A stretch of DNA of 64,000 bases from Plantago ovata (lineage: Eukaryota; Streptophyta; Magnoliopsida; Lamiales; Plantaginaceae). How positions within the stretch are numbered: position 1 is the stretch's first letter; the number at the start of each line of letters is the position of its first letter. The translations under genes and the position numbers were made by a program. Of the stretch, positions 43,368 through 53,631 are shown one piece after another. Under the pieces are notes generated by a model that saw nothing but the letters and a program-made list of their open reading frames with translations, had not been told where the DNA came from and ran no database searches. Location: contig CM051455.1 of assembly GCA_028274465.1 (NCBI GenBank), positions 119,201,547 to 119,265,546 on the forward strand, given 5' to 3'.

Positions 43368-46300
43368 CTAGAGCCAATCACCTACGTGTCTAACACCTAT
43401 GTTGTTGAAATGTCTAACATGTTTGTCAATGTTCAACACTTTGGTGAAAGGATCTGCCACATTTTCCTCAGTGGAAACTCGTTCTATAGATACTTCCCCT
43501 CTAGCTATCATCTCTCTAATTAGATGATACTTCCTAGGTACATGCTTATTCTTGTTAGTGGATCTTGGTTCCTTTGCTTGTGCAACAGCACCTTCGTTGT
43601 CGCAGTAGATCGTTATAGGACTACTATTAGGAACTACCCCTAGTTCTTTTAGGAATTCTGAAATCCAGACAGCCTCCTTTGAGGCTTCTGCAGCAGCAAT
43701 GTACTCGGATTCGGTCGTAGAATCAGCCAAGGTGGATTGCTTTGAACTCTTCCAAGTGACGGCTCCACCATTGAGTGTAAACACATACCCAGTTTGTGAT
43801 TTGTAGTCGTCTGGGTCCGATTGAAAACCGGCATCGACATAACCACTCATTCGCAACTCTTGTTGTCCACCATATACCAGAAAGGAATCTTTAGTTCTTC
43901 TAAGATACTTAAGAATTGCTTTCACAGCTGTCCAGTGTTTCATACCTGGATTCTGTTGGTGTCGACAAGTACAGCTAAGCGCATATGCCACATCTGGCCT
44001 TGTACAATTCATGGCATACATGATAGATCCAATAGCTGACGCATATGGGATTCTTTTCATGTGTTCGATTTCCTCAGCTGTAGAAGGACTATCCTTCGAG
44101 GTGAGAGCAACGCCATGTCTAGCTGGTAAGAAACCTTTATTGGATCCATCCATATTAAAGCGTTTCACTATTTTGTCGACATATGTGGACTGTGACAACC
44201 CTAACAATCTTCGGGATCTATCCCTATGGATTTTGATTCCAAGAATGTAACAGGCTTCACCTAAGTCTTTCATCGAGAAAGTCTTAGATAACCACTCCTT
44301 TGTGGATCGTAACATTTGGACATTGTTTCCCATGATTAATATGTCATCAACATATATAACCATGAAAACAATTCCAGCATCGCTGCGTTTAATATAAACG
44401 CATGGATCTTCCGCACATCTGATGTAGTCAAACGATTTGATTGCCTCTTCAAAGCGAATATTCCAACTCCTTGAGGCTTGCTTAAGTCCATAAATGGATC
44501 TCTTTAGCTTGCAAACTAATTTGGGATTTGACTTAGATGTAAAGCCTTCAGGTTGTATCATATACACCTCTTCCTCGAGATTTCCGTTAAGGAAAGCAGT
44601 TTTCACATCCATTTGCCAGATCTCATAATCATAGTATGCTGCTATAGCAAGTAAAATTCGAATAGACTTAAGCTTGGCTACTGGTGAAAAGGTTTCGTCA
44701 TAATCGATACCATATCGTTGACTATAACCTTTCGCCACCAGCCTAGCCTTGTATGTCTGTATGTTGCCATCAGCATCTGTTTTCCTCTTGAAAACCCATT
44801 TGCAACCGATAGGTCTAACCCCTTCTGGTGCATCAACCAAGTCCCATACTTGATTCTCATACATTGAGTCTATTTCGGATTTCATGGCTTCTTGCCACCT
44901 TCTTGAATCAATGTCCAACATTGTTTCTTTGTAAGTCTTAGGGTCATCTTTGTGAGATAAGTCAAGTTCAAACTTGTCATCCTCCAAGAGTAAACTTATC
45001 TTCTTGGAAGCTCTCACTTCTAACCTTTTAGACCGACGGAGTGCGGGTTTGTTTGGTTGTGCTGGCTGTATATTCTGATTGTGAGATGGTTCAACTTGTT
45101 CAATCTGTTGAACAGTTGAAGGCGGGTCAGATGCAACAGTTGCACGTGGTTCAGGTGCAACGGTTGCAACTGTATCCTGGGGAGTTGGTTCTGACATGAC
45201 CTGTTGAACCGTTCCAGTCGGTTCAGTCAATGTCGGCTCGGTAGGGGCATTTTGGGAATTAGTCAAATTTCCTAAAATGCTCCCACTGGCTGGCAGATAT
45301 CTTCCCAGAGATGTGCTCGAGCCATAAGATCCTCCTTGAGCTCCCACTAAATCATTGTCATAACTATTTGACAATTCATTAACCTCAATGTTATTTTCTT
45401 GTTCTTGGATTTCCTCGAGTTCTATCTCATTTCTACTATGTTGCTTGAAGACATAATCATCTTCCAGAAAGGCAGCCTGTCTGGAAACAATGATGTTATG
45501 TTCCTCAGGCAGATAGAAGTAGTAACCCTTGGTTTCCTTAGGATATCCAATAAAATAACATTTCTCACTTCTGGGTTCTAGTTTCCCTGCGACCATTATT
45601 TTCACATATGCTGGACAACCCCAGGCATGCATATGTGAAAGACTTGGCTTCTTGCCATACCATAACTCATATGGTGTTTTCTCGACTGATTTGGATGAAA
45701 CCCTATTCAGAATATATATTGAGTCTAGTAACGCGTATCCCCATAAGAAGATTGGAAGAGTTGTGAAATTCATCATGGATCTTACCATGTCTAACAAAGT
45801 TCGATTTCTCCTCTCAGAAACACCATTCATTTGTGGTGTTCCTGGTGGAGTCCATTGTGATTGAATTCCATTAAGCTTTAAGTAATCCAAGAATTCCTTA
45901 CTTAAGTATTCTCCTCCTCGATCTGATCGAAGAGTCTTAATACTTCTTTCAAGTTGTTTCTCTACTTCAACCTTATATTCTTTGAATTTCTCAAAAGCTT
46001 CAGATTTGTGTTTCACAAGATACACATAGTCAAATCTAGAGAAATCATCGGTAAAGGTTATGAAGTAAGAATACCCACCCCTAGCTTGAGTTTTAAAAGG
46101 TCCACACACATCAGAGTGAACTAACTCAAGTACTTGTTTAGCACGAGTACCCTTTCCGGAAAAAGGTTTCTTGATCATTTTTCCTTTAAGACATGATTCA
46201 CAATTCCCATATGATTCAAAATCAAATGGTGCTAAATAGTCTAACTTTCTTAACCTTGCAATTCTTGTCTCATTAATGTGATCAAGTCTACAATGCCACA

Positions 46301-47627
46301 AGTAAGTGATATTTCTTGAATTATCAAGCTTTGATCGTTTGTTTTGTATATGAAATAAATTATGTCTACATTCAAGTAAGTACAAACCATTCATAAGAGG
46401 AGCATTTCCAACATCAATACCATTATGCGAAAAATAACAATTATTATTGGCAAAACGGAAGGAAAACCCTTCATTGTCTAACATAGGAATGGAAATAATG
46501 TTTCTTACAATAGAAGGAACGAAATAACAATTATTCAGTTCTAAAACAAAACCCGAGGGTAAATTTAATCTATAAGTTCCAACACGTAGGGCAGCAACGG
46601 ACGATCCATTTCCTACGCGTAGATCAATTTCCCTTGGTCTAACCTGTCGGCTATCAATGAGCCCCTGCAAATTGTTACAAATGTGTGAGCCACAAGCAGT
46701 ATCTAATACCCAACAATTCGAGTTTTGTGTAGACATATTTATCTCAATGACAAACATACCTTGATGGGAGCCAGATGCACCATGCGTGGTCACAACTCCA
46801 TCAGCAATTGCCTTTGGGCAATCTCTCTTCCAGTGTCCTTTCTGCTTGCAGTAAAGACACGTATCCTTCTCCATGTTCACCACCTTCTTCTGATTTCCAG
46901 CCTTACGCTTAAAAACCTTAGCCTTAGGTCCAATCTTTGGCTTCTTGGTTTGCTTAGTCTTACCCTTTGAGCCATAGCCCTTAGGGTGAGCCTTCGCAGA
47001 TGATCCAACCAACATAACAGACTTCTTCTTAGGTTGAGCCTGTTCATAGGTCTTAAGCATATTGTGGATTTCAGGAAGTGTAGCATCCTTGGCATTCATA
47101 TTGTAATTCATGATGAATGTGGAATATGAATCCGGCAATGATTGAAGGATGATGATGACTGAAACACGGTTCTCAAATTTGATTCCAGCAGTTGCCAGTT
47201 TCTCAATGAGTCCAATCATCTTGAGCACGTGTTCAGATACATTTCCTCCTTCAGACATCCTCATTTTGAAGATTTCTCTAAGAAGATCAAATTCAACACT
47301 CTTAGAAACAGTTCCAAAGAGGCTTTTGAGGTGCACGAGCATTTCATATGGCATCATGTTTTCATGTTGCCTTTGCAGCTCCATAGTCATTGCAGCTAGC
47401 ATAACACACTGTGCATTAGCAGCGTCATCTTTGTGCTTCTGGTGAGCAACTTTGTCAAACTTAGCAAGCTCAGCAGCAGCAGTAGGAGGAGTGGGGATTG
47501 GTTCGTCCAAGACGTACTCAATTTTCTCTTGCCTAAGCACCAAACGAATGTTACGGATCCAATCCATAAAGTTTGGACCAGTAAGAGTGCATTTCTCCAA
47601 GATCATTCTTATGGATAAATTGGCCAT
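43368..47627 (-). CDS. Angela-2 Gag-Pol polyprotein (intact)
   Basis: A single frame of 1419 residues, typical for this lineage. Gag spans residues 1 to about 250 (MANLSIRMILEKCTLTGPNF, NIRLVLRQEKIEYVLDEPIP). The zinc knuckle is C257-C270 (CLYCKQKGHWKRDC). Protease active site D309 (WVLDTACGSHI). Integrase: zinc site from about 445 (YLWHCRLDHINETRI ... CESCLKGKM), catalytic D, D, E in [18 protein letters not shown] and [10 protein letters not shown] variable linker rich in P/T/Q lies at about 790-890. Reverse transcriptase: [19 protein letters not shown] and [13 protein letters not shown]. RNase H: SGYVDAGFQSD, DSTTESEYIAAAE, YCDNEGAVA. The stop TAG at 43368-43370 nearly abuts the PPT. Gag and Pol are in one frame, so Gag excess would need processing or splicing. 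Confidence 0.96.
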   Translation of the reverse strand: MANLSIRMILEKCTLTGPNFMDWIRNIRLVLRQEKIEYVLDEPIPTPPTAAAELAKFDKVAHQKHKDDAANAQCVMLAAMTMELQRQHENMMPYEMLVHLKSLFGTVSKSVEFDLLREIFKMRMSEGGNVSEHVLKMIGLIEKLATAGIKFENRVSVIIILQSLPDSYSTFIMNYNMNAKDATLPEIHNMLKTYEQAQPKKKSVMLVGSSAKAHPKGYGSKGKTKQTKKPKIGPKAKVFKRKAGNQKKVVNMEKDTCLYCKQKGHWKRDCPKAIADGVVTTHGASGSHQGMFVIEINMSTQNSNCWVLDTACGSHICNNLQGLIDSRQVRPREIDLRVGNGSSVAALRVGTYRLNLPSGFVLELNNCYFVPSIVRNIISIPMLDNEGFSFRFANNNCYFSHNGIDVGNAPLMNGLYLLECRHNLFHIQNKRSKLDNSRNITYLWHCRLDHINETRIARLRKLDYLAPFDFESYGNCESCLKGKMIKKPFSGKGTRAKQVLELVHSDVCGPFKTQARGGYSYFITFTDDFSRFDYVYLVKHKSEAFEKFKEYKVEVEKQLERSIKTLRSDRGGEYLSKEFLDYLKLNGIQSQWTPPGTPQMNGVSERRNRTLLDMVRSMMNFTTLPIFLWGYALLDSIYILNRVSSKSVEKTPYELWYGKKPSLSHMHAWGCPAYVKIMVAGKLEPRSEKCYFIGYPKETKGYYFYLPEEHNIIVSRQAAFLEDDYVFKQHSRNEIELEEIQEQENNIEVNELSNSYDNDLVGAQGGSYGSSTSLGRYLPASGSILGNLTNSQNAPTEPTLTEPTGTVQQVMSEPTPQDTVATVAPEPRATVASDPPSTVQQIEQVEPSHNQNIQPAQPNKPALRRSKRLEVRASKKISLLLEDDKFELDLSHKDDPKTYKETMLDIDSRRWQEAMKSEIDSMYENQVWDLVDAPEGVRPIGCKWVFKRKTDADGNIQTYKARLVAKGYSQRYGIDYDETFSPVAKLKSIRILLAIAAYYDYEIWQMDVKTAFLNGNLEEEVYMIQPEGFTSKSNPKLVCKLKRSIYGLKQASRSWNIRFEEAIKSFDYIRCAEDPCVYIKRSDAGIVFMVIYVDDILIMGNNVQMLRSTKEWLSKTFSMKDLGEACYILGIKIHRDRSRRLLGLSQSTYVDKIVKRFNMDGSNKGFLPARHGVALTSKDSPSTAEEIEHMKRIPYASAIGSIMYAMNCTRPDVAYALSCTCRHQQNPGMKHWTAVKAILKYLRRTKDSFLVYGGQQELRMSGYVDAGFQSDPDDYKSQTGYVFTLNGGAVTWKSSKQSTLADSTTESEYIAAAEASKEAVWISEFLKELGVVPNSSPITIYCDNEGAVAQAKEPRSTNKNKHVPRKYHLIREMIARGEVSIERVSTEENVADPFTKVLNIDKHVRHFNNIGVRHVGDWL

Positions 47628-48206
47628 CTTTTCAGACCTAGAGAAGTAAATAAATAAAACTGAAATTAAAACTCTAAAATTAATTTCTATGATTACAATC
47701 AGCGACTAAATAAACTAGGACTTTAGCTTTATTTAGTTCTCACTATTTTCACATAATCTTGACCCCTATAGAGAGTACGAAGGATTATCTTATAATTGTT
47801 GTAGTGAGCCAAGATCCATGCTTGCACTATTATAGCCCCAGCTATGGCTGATCACTATAATAGTCAAACAGGTAGGTCTCCAAACCAATTGTACAATACA
47901 ACTCTTGGTTGATCAAAACTATTTTGATCGATGTCCTTAAATTATGCCTGACGCTATGGCGACTCGACATAATTCAAGTAAGTCATAACCATCACATGGC
48001 ACCAACAATGGTCCTATGAAAGAAACTTTCTTACGGCAAACAGAGTAAGCACTATGGTGCATATTACTCATGAGATTAGTAAGTCCGTTTAACCTTCAAT
48101 TATGATGGGTGACATCATGCGATTTACTCGAGACTTAAATTGGTTGGGGAACTTTTAAATGGGGTATTTAATCGCTTGACCAAGATCCCTAACATGCATC
48201 ACATAA

Positions 48207-48362
48207 TGGGTGCCGCCTACCCAAGGCTCATGCAATGCGGTCTAACAAGTAATGAGTGCCGCCTACTCATACATATCAATTGCGGACTAGCAAGTAATGG
48301 GTGCCGCCTACCCATGCATATGACAGATGCGGTCCGGAAACGAATGGGTGCCGCCTACCCAT
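48207..48362 (-). repeat. Four heptaloop hairpins (loop AGGCGGC), Angela-2 leader
   Basis: On the plus strand the units are 48207-48223 (TGGGT/ACCCA), 48252-48270 (ATGAGT/ACTCAT), 48297-48315 (ATGGGT/ACCCAT) and 48344-48362 (ATGGGT/ACCCAT), each around GCCGCCT, which is AGGCGGC on the element strand. Spacing is 45-47 bp, with GCGGTC or GCGGAC between units. Compare Angela-1 32147-32299. Confidence 0.92.
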
Positions 48363-49454
48363 ACAATAAATGCGGACTAACAATATTTAAATAAAATATT
48401 TAAATAATTAAATTGCTCATGTTGACATACAATACATATGATACAACCAAGTTGGAGCATATAAGTAGTTGTTGTGGATCATTATCATTATATGTAAATC
48501 AAAATCTAATTTATAAATTGTCTAAGAATTTCCAAAACATTTAAAACAAGTTTTAATAATAATATAATCTTCCAAAGCATTACATTACTATTAAAATGTA
48601 GTTTATAAACTATTTATAAACTAACAAACATGTTACTAAATATTATAAACTAATATTTATGGTTCTAAACATTTTAATCACTTTCCAAAGTATTAATAGG
48701 GTTTAAATGTAATTTATAAACCAATTATAAATTAAATAACAAGTTTCTAAAACTCCAGGGACCTATTTACAATTCGAAGAAAACTGAAATTAAGTTTCTG
48801 GGATCAATATGAAAACATTTAACAAATTGTGGGGCAAATCCGCAAGGGACAGAAGTTCAGGGGCTTGAGCTCCAATAAGACAGAATCTGCCAAATTGGAG
48901 GACAAGTCCCTGGAGTTGTCTTCCTTGCTCATTAGCCACCCACCAATTTTCTGAAAAAGTTCAATTGGGTCCCTGTAACCAAACAAAGTTTCCAAAACTT
49001 TAATCATCATTTTTAACTTCGAATTGAAGGTCCAAATCATGTTCTAAACATAATACACCATCATAAACGAATTCGCAAGCATCTAATTCTCCCAGAAAAA
49101 CGAAAATCAATTTTTTTTTTTTTTTAAAAAAACCGATCGGGTTGATCGGAACCGACCCAGTCGATTCCGTTCAACCCCATTCTTGCTTGTTTCGTCTTCT
49201 CCATGTTTTCACGAATCTATTACACCCAATTTTAGTTTAGTTTGAATTAAGAACACAAAGCTTGGAAGAAACCCATTAATGGAGTTTCAAGCTCCATGAA
49301 TCCTAACTCAAACATTGTCTACGAATCTCTAAACTCGAATTCGAAGGGTCCAATAGAAAGAGGGCGAAAAGTGGAGAAGATTGACATATAGAACCCCTGG
49401 AGAGATGAAGAACACAGATAGAGCTCAAAGCTTTATCAACCACCAACAATGGTG

Positions 49455-49486
49455 GATGAATAGTAACCCGCGGGTTACTATTCATC
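49455..49486. repeat. 32-bp perfect palindrome in Angela-2 leader
   Basis: The half site GATGAATAGTAACCCG is followed immediately by its exact reverse complement, with no spacer. It lies about 155 bp from the PBS. A self-complementary CCCGCGGG core could start RNA dimerisation by intermolecular pairing. Confidence 0.93.
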
Positions 49487-49639
49487 ATCTTCCCAAAATT
49501 TTTTTTTTTTTTAATTTTCCTTTTAAATTATCCAATAATAAAATCTGGAAATAAAACTTAAACCCATATTTACATACGTATAATAATCCACAACAACATT
49601 AAATATAAATCATAAACAATATAGTCATGAATCAGCCTA

Positions 49640-49651
49640 GCTCTGATACCA
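49640..49651 (-). other. Angela-2 primer-binding site
   Basis: Minus-strand TGGTATCAGAGC, one base from the LTR end; complementary to initiator tRNA-Met. Confidence 0.95.
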
Positions 49652-49652
49652 C

Positions 49653-51571
49653 TGTTAGTAAAAGTGAGAAAATTTGTCTCTAAGGCTAAGCAGCGGAAGT
49701 TTAAAATTTTTAATCTCACTAAAACTGATATGACTATATTGTTTATTGAACTGGAAGAAATCACTTACGTGTCCTCCAGTAGATAAGCAAATTGACCGGG
49801 TAGCTGTTCCTCAATCTCCAAACAAAGCCTTGCAATCTCCTCGTCCGGCTGGTTGATTTCTTCTTCGTCAGAGATGAAATCTTCTTCAATGGAATCTCCA
49901 AGATTGCTCATCAACAGGTTCCTTGTATCCTTAGACCTCGGTATCCACGGGCAATGTATCCACCAAGAACGCTAGGATGTTCTTCTGTGTTTTGAGCTTT
50001 TGAGAGAAAATTATTTCTTTCTCACTGTCAGAGAGAATTTTCTACGTTGGAATAGAATAGAAGACTTCTTTCTTTCTTTCTGATTTAGTCAGTAAGTTGG
50101 TTCAGAAAATCACGTAAGATTTTATCCAAGTAAATCTTACTGATTAGAAGACTCCAAAAGTCGTCAACTAACCAACTAAGAGATAATAATAATAATAATT
50201 AATTATCTCAGTCAAAGATAAATTAGAAGAAAAATAAAGAAAAGAAAATAGAAGGGAGAAGAAGAAAGAGCCGTGGCTGCTAGCAGCCACGGGCTGGGCC
50301 TGGCCCAGCAGCACCATGCTGGGCCAATCGGCCCAGCTCTCTTTTCTTCTCTTCTTTCTATTTTCTTTCTTGGACTCTCATTTCAAATTGCGTCCAAATG
50401 CATATGTCTTCAATTAATTATTAAATCCAATTTAATTCAATTAATTATATTTCTAAAATATATTCCATAAATAATAAATGAATATTAGTCTAATTAATAA
50501 TAACTCTATTATATTTATGTATAATAATTTAATATTAATCTAATTAATATTTAATCCAATATACATAGCTCATTTGTAGAAACACCACCTTGAAGTGTGA
50601 CCCATAGGGCCTTGCATATTAAGCAACAATCTAATTAAGGTCATAATAAATTCCTAGGCAATTTATCAGACAATATTAATATGCAAGGAACGTTTGTGAG
50701 GAAAACAAACCACCTGTAGCGTAGGGTACTTTGATGATACGGCCCCTTCATTCACGAATACTCGAATGAGTCTAAAATATGGTTATGCGTCTATTCTAAT
50801 AACTCCATTCATGGTCTCTCAATCTTATTAGTCGATCTATGAATTATGTCCAAACACCATTTTGACATATTCACATACGGTGGCCACCGGTTTTATGATC
50901 GCACTAAATATGAGAAGTGAGTATTCTCTCCTTGTATCTATTACGGAGGAATGAATCCTATCTTGGCCCAATCACTCACACCATATGCTTCCTAATGTAC
51001 CCAACACATGCCGTATCTACCCTACTTTAAGAGTGCAAGCGTTGCGCATGGTCAAAGTACATTATTCCACATATGATGTAGTATTGGCCTCAAGTCTAAG
51101 GACTACTAACATCACCCTACACACCGATACAACCATAGACACTTAAATAGCTTTACCAAATGGTTTCTCGGTTGGGCATGCCAACACTCTCCAAAGTGTC
51201 CATATGTTCATCATGAATAACCAAGTTCATTCGTAGCAGTGAGACCTACTACATCCTCGAAGGATCTAATGCAACATATGCTAGCTTCAATCGCATCATT
51301 GATATCCCGTATCTCAATGACCTTCAGCTAGTGGCTTATTTTAGGACTTAATTATTGACACACAAGCTCCCACTAACTTGGTGATTACCTTAAGTCCTTG
51401 GGAACATTTTATCGAATAATTCAAACAACCAAATAATGTATTCATAAAATGTAATGCCAATTGTATTTAATAATGTATAGATAAATGAACATAAATAAAT
51501 AACAATAACTGAATGTAATCAAGTACATATCGTCCCTATCGTAGGTTGTCTCTAGGACATATATACTTTCA
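49653..51571 (-). repeat. Angela-2 5' LTR
   Basis: 1919 bp, same length as the 3' LTR, with substitutions only by eye. It adjoins the PBS, so it drives transcription on the minus strand. Confidence 0.95.
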
Positions 51572-51576
51572 CAATA

Positions 51577-52621
51577 GTCACAGGGGTAAAACGGTCGAAC
51601 GAAAAAGAGAAACGAAAAGAATACTAGAGATATTACCTTCGAACGGAGATGAAATGATTCGATCTGCGAATCAAATGAAAACAAAAGGATTAACTCAAGA
51701 TTCGATTCGAGAATTGAATCCGAAACGCACCAGGACAAAGCCAAAACTACTTACCGGAACTGAAACGGAACAGAGAAGATGAACGGTACAGACCGATACG
51801 GGCCGGACGGAGTCGGTCGGCGGCGGATCGGGGATCGGAGCGGATCGACACGGGTGGCGCATGCAAATCGGAACACGGCGGAGGCGGCGGCGCGGGAATG
51901 AGCACGGCGCCGCGGCCAGGGCACGGGACTGAGCGCGGCGCGGCACGGCCGAGCTGGACGGAACCGGATCGGAGCAGCAGCCGAACAGAACCAGACGAGC
52001 ACGGCCTGAGCCGGAGTCACGAACGGCACGAGCAGATCGGAGCCGTCAGTCTGGGCGGGGTCAGACCAAATCGGAGCATACACGGCCAGAATGAAACGGA
52101 GCAGCAGCGGCAAACGGAATGGCGGATCGGACGCGGCTCACTGACAGAAACGGCACGGCGGACGAGATCGAACGGCGGCGAGCGTAACCGGAGCACGGCG
52201 ACGGCGGCCTGGTCGGAAACGGACAGAAGCAGCAGCTGCAGATCTGCTCTCTTCTCTCTCTCTTTCTTTCTCTCTTTCTTTTTTTTCTTTCTCTCTTCCT
52301 TTCTTACTTTGTTTGACGGCCAGAATGAAGAAAGAATGAGGGCACGGTTAGGGTTAGGGTTGAGGCTGAGAGATGGGTTTGGGCCTCCAGATTCTTGCTG
52401 CGTTGGGCCAAGATAATGGGCCAGATAATGAAATTGGGGCCCAATTCAAATTGCTAGCTGATCCAACGAAACGAATTACTGCTACGCGAACTATTAAATG
52501 ACGAATTGGATTACGCGGGAAAGAAATTAAATAACTACCAAATAAATTAATTTATTCAGGTAATTAAATAATTAAAATAAAATAAAATAAAATAAAATAA
52601 CCTAAAATACGGGACGTTACA
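51577..52621 (-). other. S1 LTR, right piece with GC-rich block
   Basis: Holds a GC-rich block (about 51780-52230) with many degenerate CGGATCGGA-like units, a pyrimidine run (about 52240-52310) and AAAAT repeats (52573-52600). It ends in CGGGACGTTACA, the 5' terminus of the LTR on the minus strand. Long open frames here on both strands are products of GC-rich composition and not genes. Confidence 0.65.
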
Positions 52622-52713
52622 AAACTGATCAAGTGAGAGTGGTTTACGGAAAGCACCTAAGGGGATCTAGGTTCAGTGTCGAAGGTTAAAGAACCTCCAG
52701 CTCCGATACCACT
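52622..52713 (-). other. SIRE-inverted leader and primer-binding site (truncated)
   Basis: Reverse complement of SIRE-left 1140-1230: the leader, and a PBS at 52702-52711 with one changed base (CTCCGATACCA on plus). The leader is cut at the S1 border, about 20 bp before the gag ATG would occur. Confidence 0.9.
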
Positions 52714-53631
52714 TGTTGGTCCCTTTAAACAACAAGAAAAGACTAGAGGGGGGGTGAATAGTCTTTTCAAACTTTCGTCGTTTAAAACTTTCTCAGCAAG
52801 TGCTTATTATTTTTCAGTAATGAGTTTGCTGATACTTAACTTTCTCAGCAAGCGTAAGTTACTTTTCAGTACCTAGGTTTGCTGATAATTAAAATCAGAG
52901 AGCGGAAGTCTTTGATACAATAAGTGCTCTTTCAGTAAATGAAGGTTTCAACAAGTGATGTGAGTGACTGTGTACAGACAGATATGATTTGCTGAAAACT
53001 AAGTAAAATAAGTAAATCACACAAACAATTTTATAGTGGTATCTGAGAGTGGCGTAATCTCTCAATTAACCCACTTTGTCCTTTCTAGGACTGAATCCAC
53101 TAAGATATGATTGAGGTTCCTTACAACTCCTATCTAGAGTGATTCAAACAGAAACCAAAGCACACTTGCTTCGTCTCCAACCTAATCTAGAGAACGCAAC
53201 CTTGTTCTCCACCAAACTTGGTACTTTTAATCAGCAAACCTATGCTCGATTAAGTTCCCCCTGAATATCACGCCTGAAAGGGTGTATTTTCAGTTAGAGA
53301 GTTTTGGGGTGAGATGACTTAATTATAACTTATTCAGTTACAACAAGTAATCTAAGAAACAAAACTTTGAATACTTTGCAGTAAACAAGTTTGATTGTTT
53401 CTGGTGTCAAGACTTGTTCTTGTTCAAAAGAAATAAAGAACACTTAACTAATTTCTTAGTCGTGTAAATTCTACTTCTTCACAAGTAGCTTTCTCAAGCT
53501 TTAAGTCTTGGAACGGATCAATGGCAGTATAGAGAGTTTGAAGGTATGTGAGTTTAAGCACAAGTGAGAGTTTGATCACGTTGTTGACACACTTCAAATC
53601 TTTGCCAGATGACCTCTATTTATAGTGAAAA

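Larger units (their letters stand above)
47628..49638 (-). other. Angela-2 untranslated leader
   Basis: 2.0 kb without genes on either strand. It holds the AGGCGGC hairpin array (48207-48362), an AT-rich tract (about 48400-48770) and a 32-bp perfect palindrome (49455-49486), and it ends at the PBS. Order from the PBS on the element strand: palindrome, AT-rich tract, hairpins, gag. Angela-1 has the same order with a GC-rich cluster in place of the palindrome. Confidence 0.8.
41435..51571 (-). mobile_element. Angela-2: intact Copia element of the Angela/BARE group
   Basis: 10,137 bp with two LTRs of exactly 1919 bp (41435-43353, 49653-51571) and the target duplication CAATA (41430-41434, 51572-51576). 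It has a PBS, a 2.0-kb leader, one uninterrupted gag-pol frame and a PPT. I count about 13-15 differences between the LTRs, about 99.3% identity, so insertion is recent. It lies within S1. All parts needed for autonomous movement appear present. Confidence 0.96.
21013..52621 (-). mobile_element. S1: solo LTR of a large Gypsy-type family, split by Gyp2 and Angela-2
   Basis: Pieces 21013-21606, 40329-41429 and 51577-52621 (plus target duplications) join to about 2.75 kb. On the minus strand it begins TGTAACGTCCCGTATTTTAGG-like and ends ATTATTATGGCA, so TG...CA. No PBS, PPT or coding domain borders it. The size and the TGTAACG start resemble Tekay-like chromovirus LTRs; the family is uncertain. 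Its two flanks do not match: ORF3 of SIRE-left on one side and the inverted SIRE leader on the other, with no target duplication (TGTGA versus AAACT). Confidence 0.7.

Noticed and set aside
52340-52360. TTAGGGTTAGGG, telomere-like
   Set aside because: Only two units; plant telomere repeat is TTTAGGG; chance occurrence within S1.
51898-52416. 172-codon open frame in GC-rich sequence, with another on the opposite strand
   Set aside because: Both are R/S/T/E-rich or P/A/R-rich low-complexity translations of degenerate CGGATCGGA repeats inside S1; no domain or start context supports a gene.
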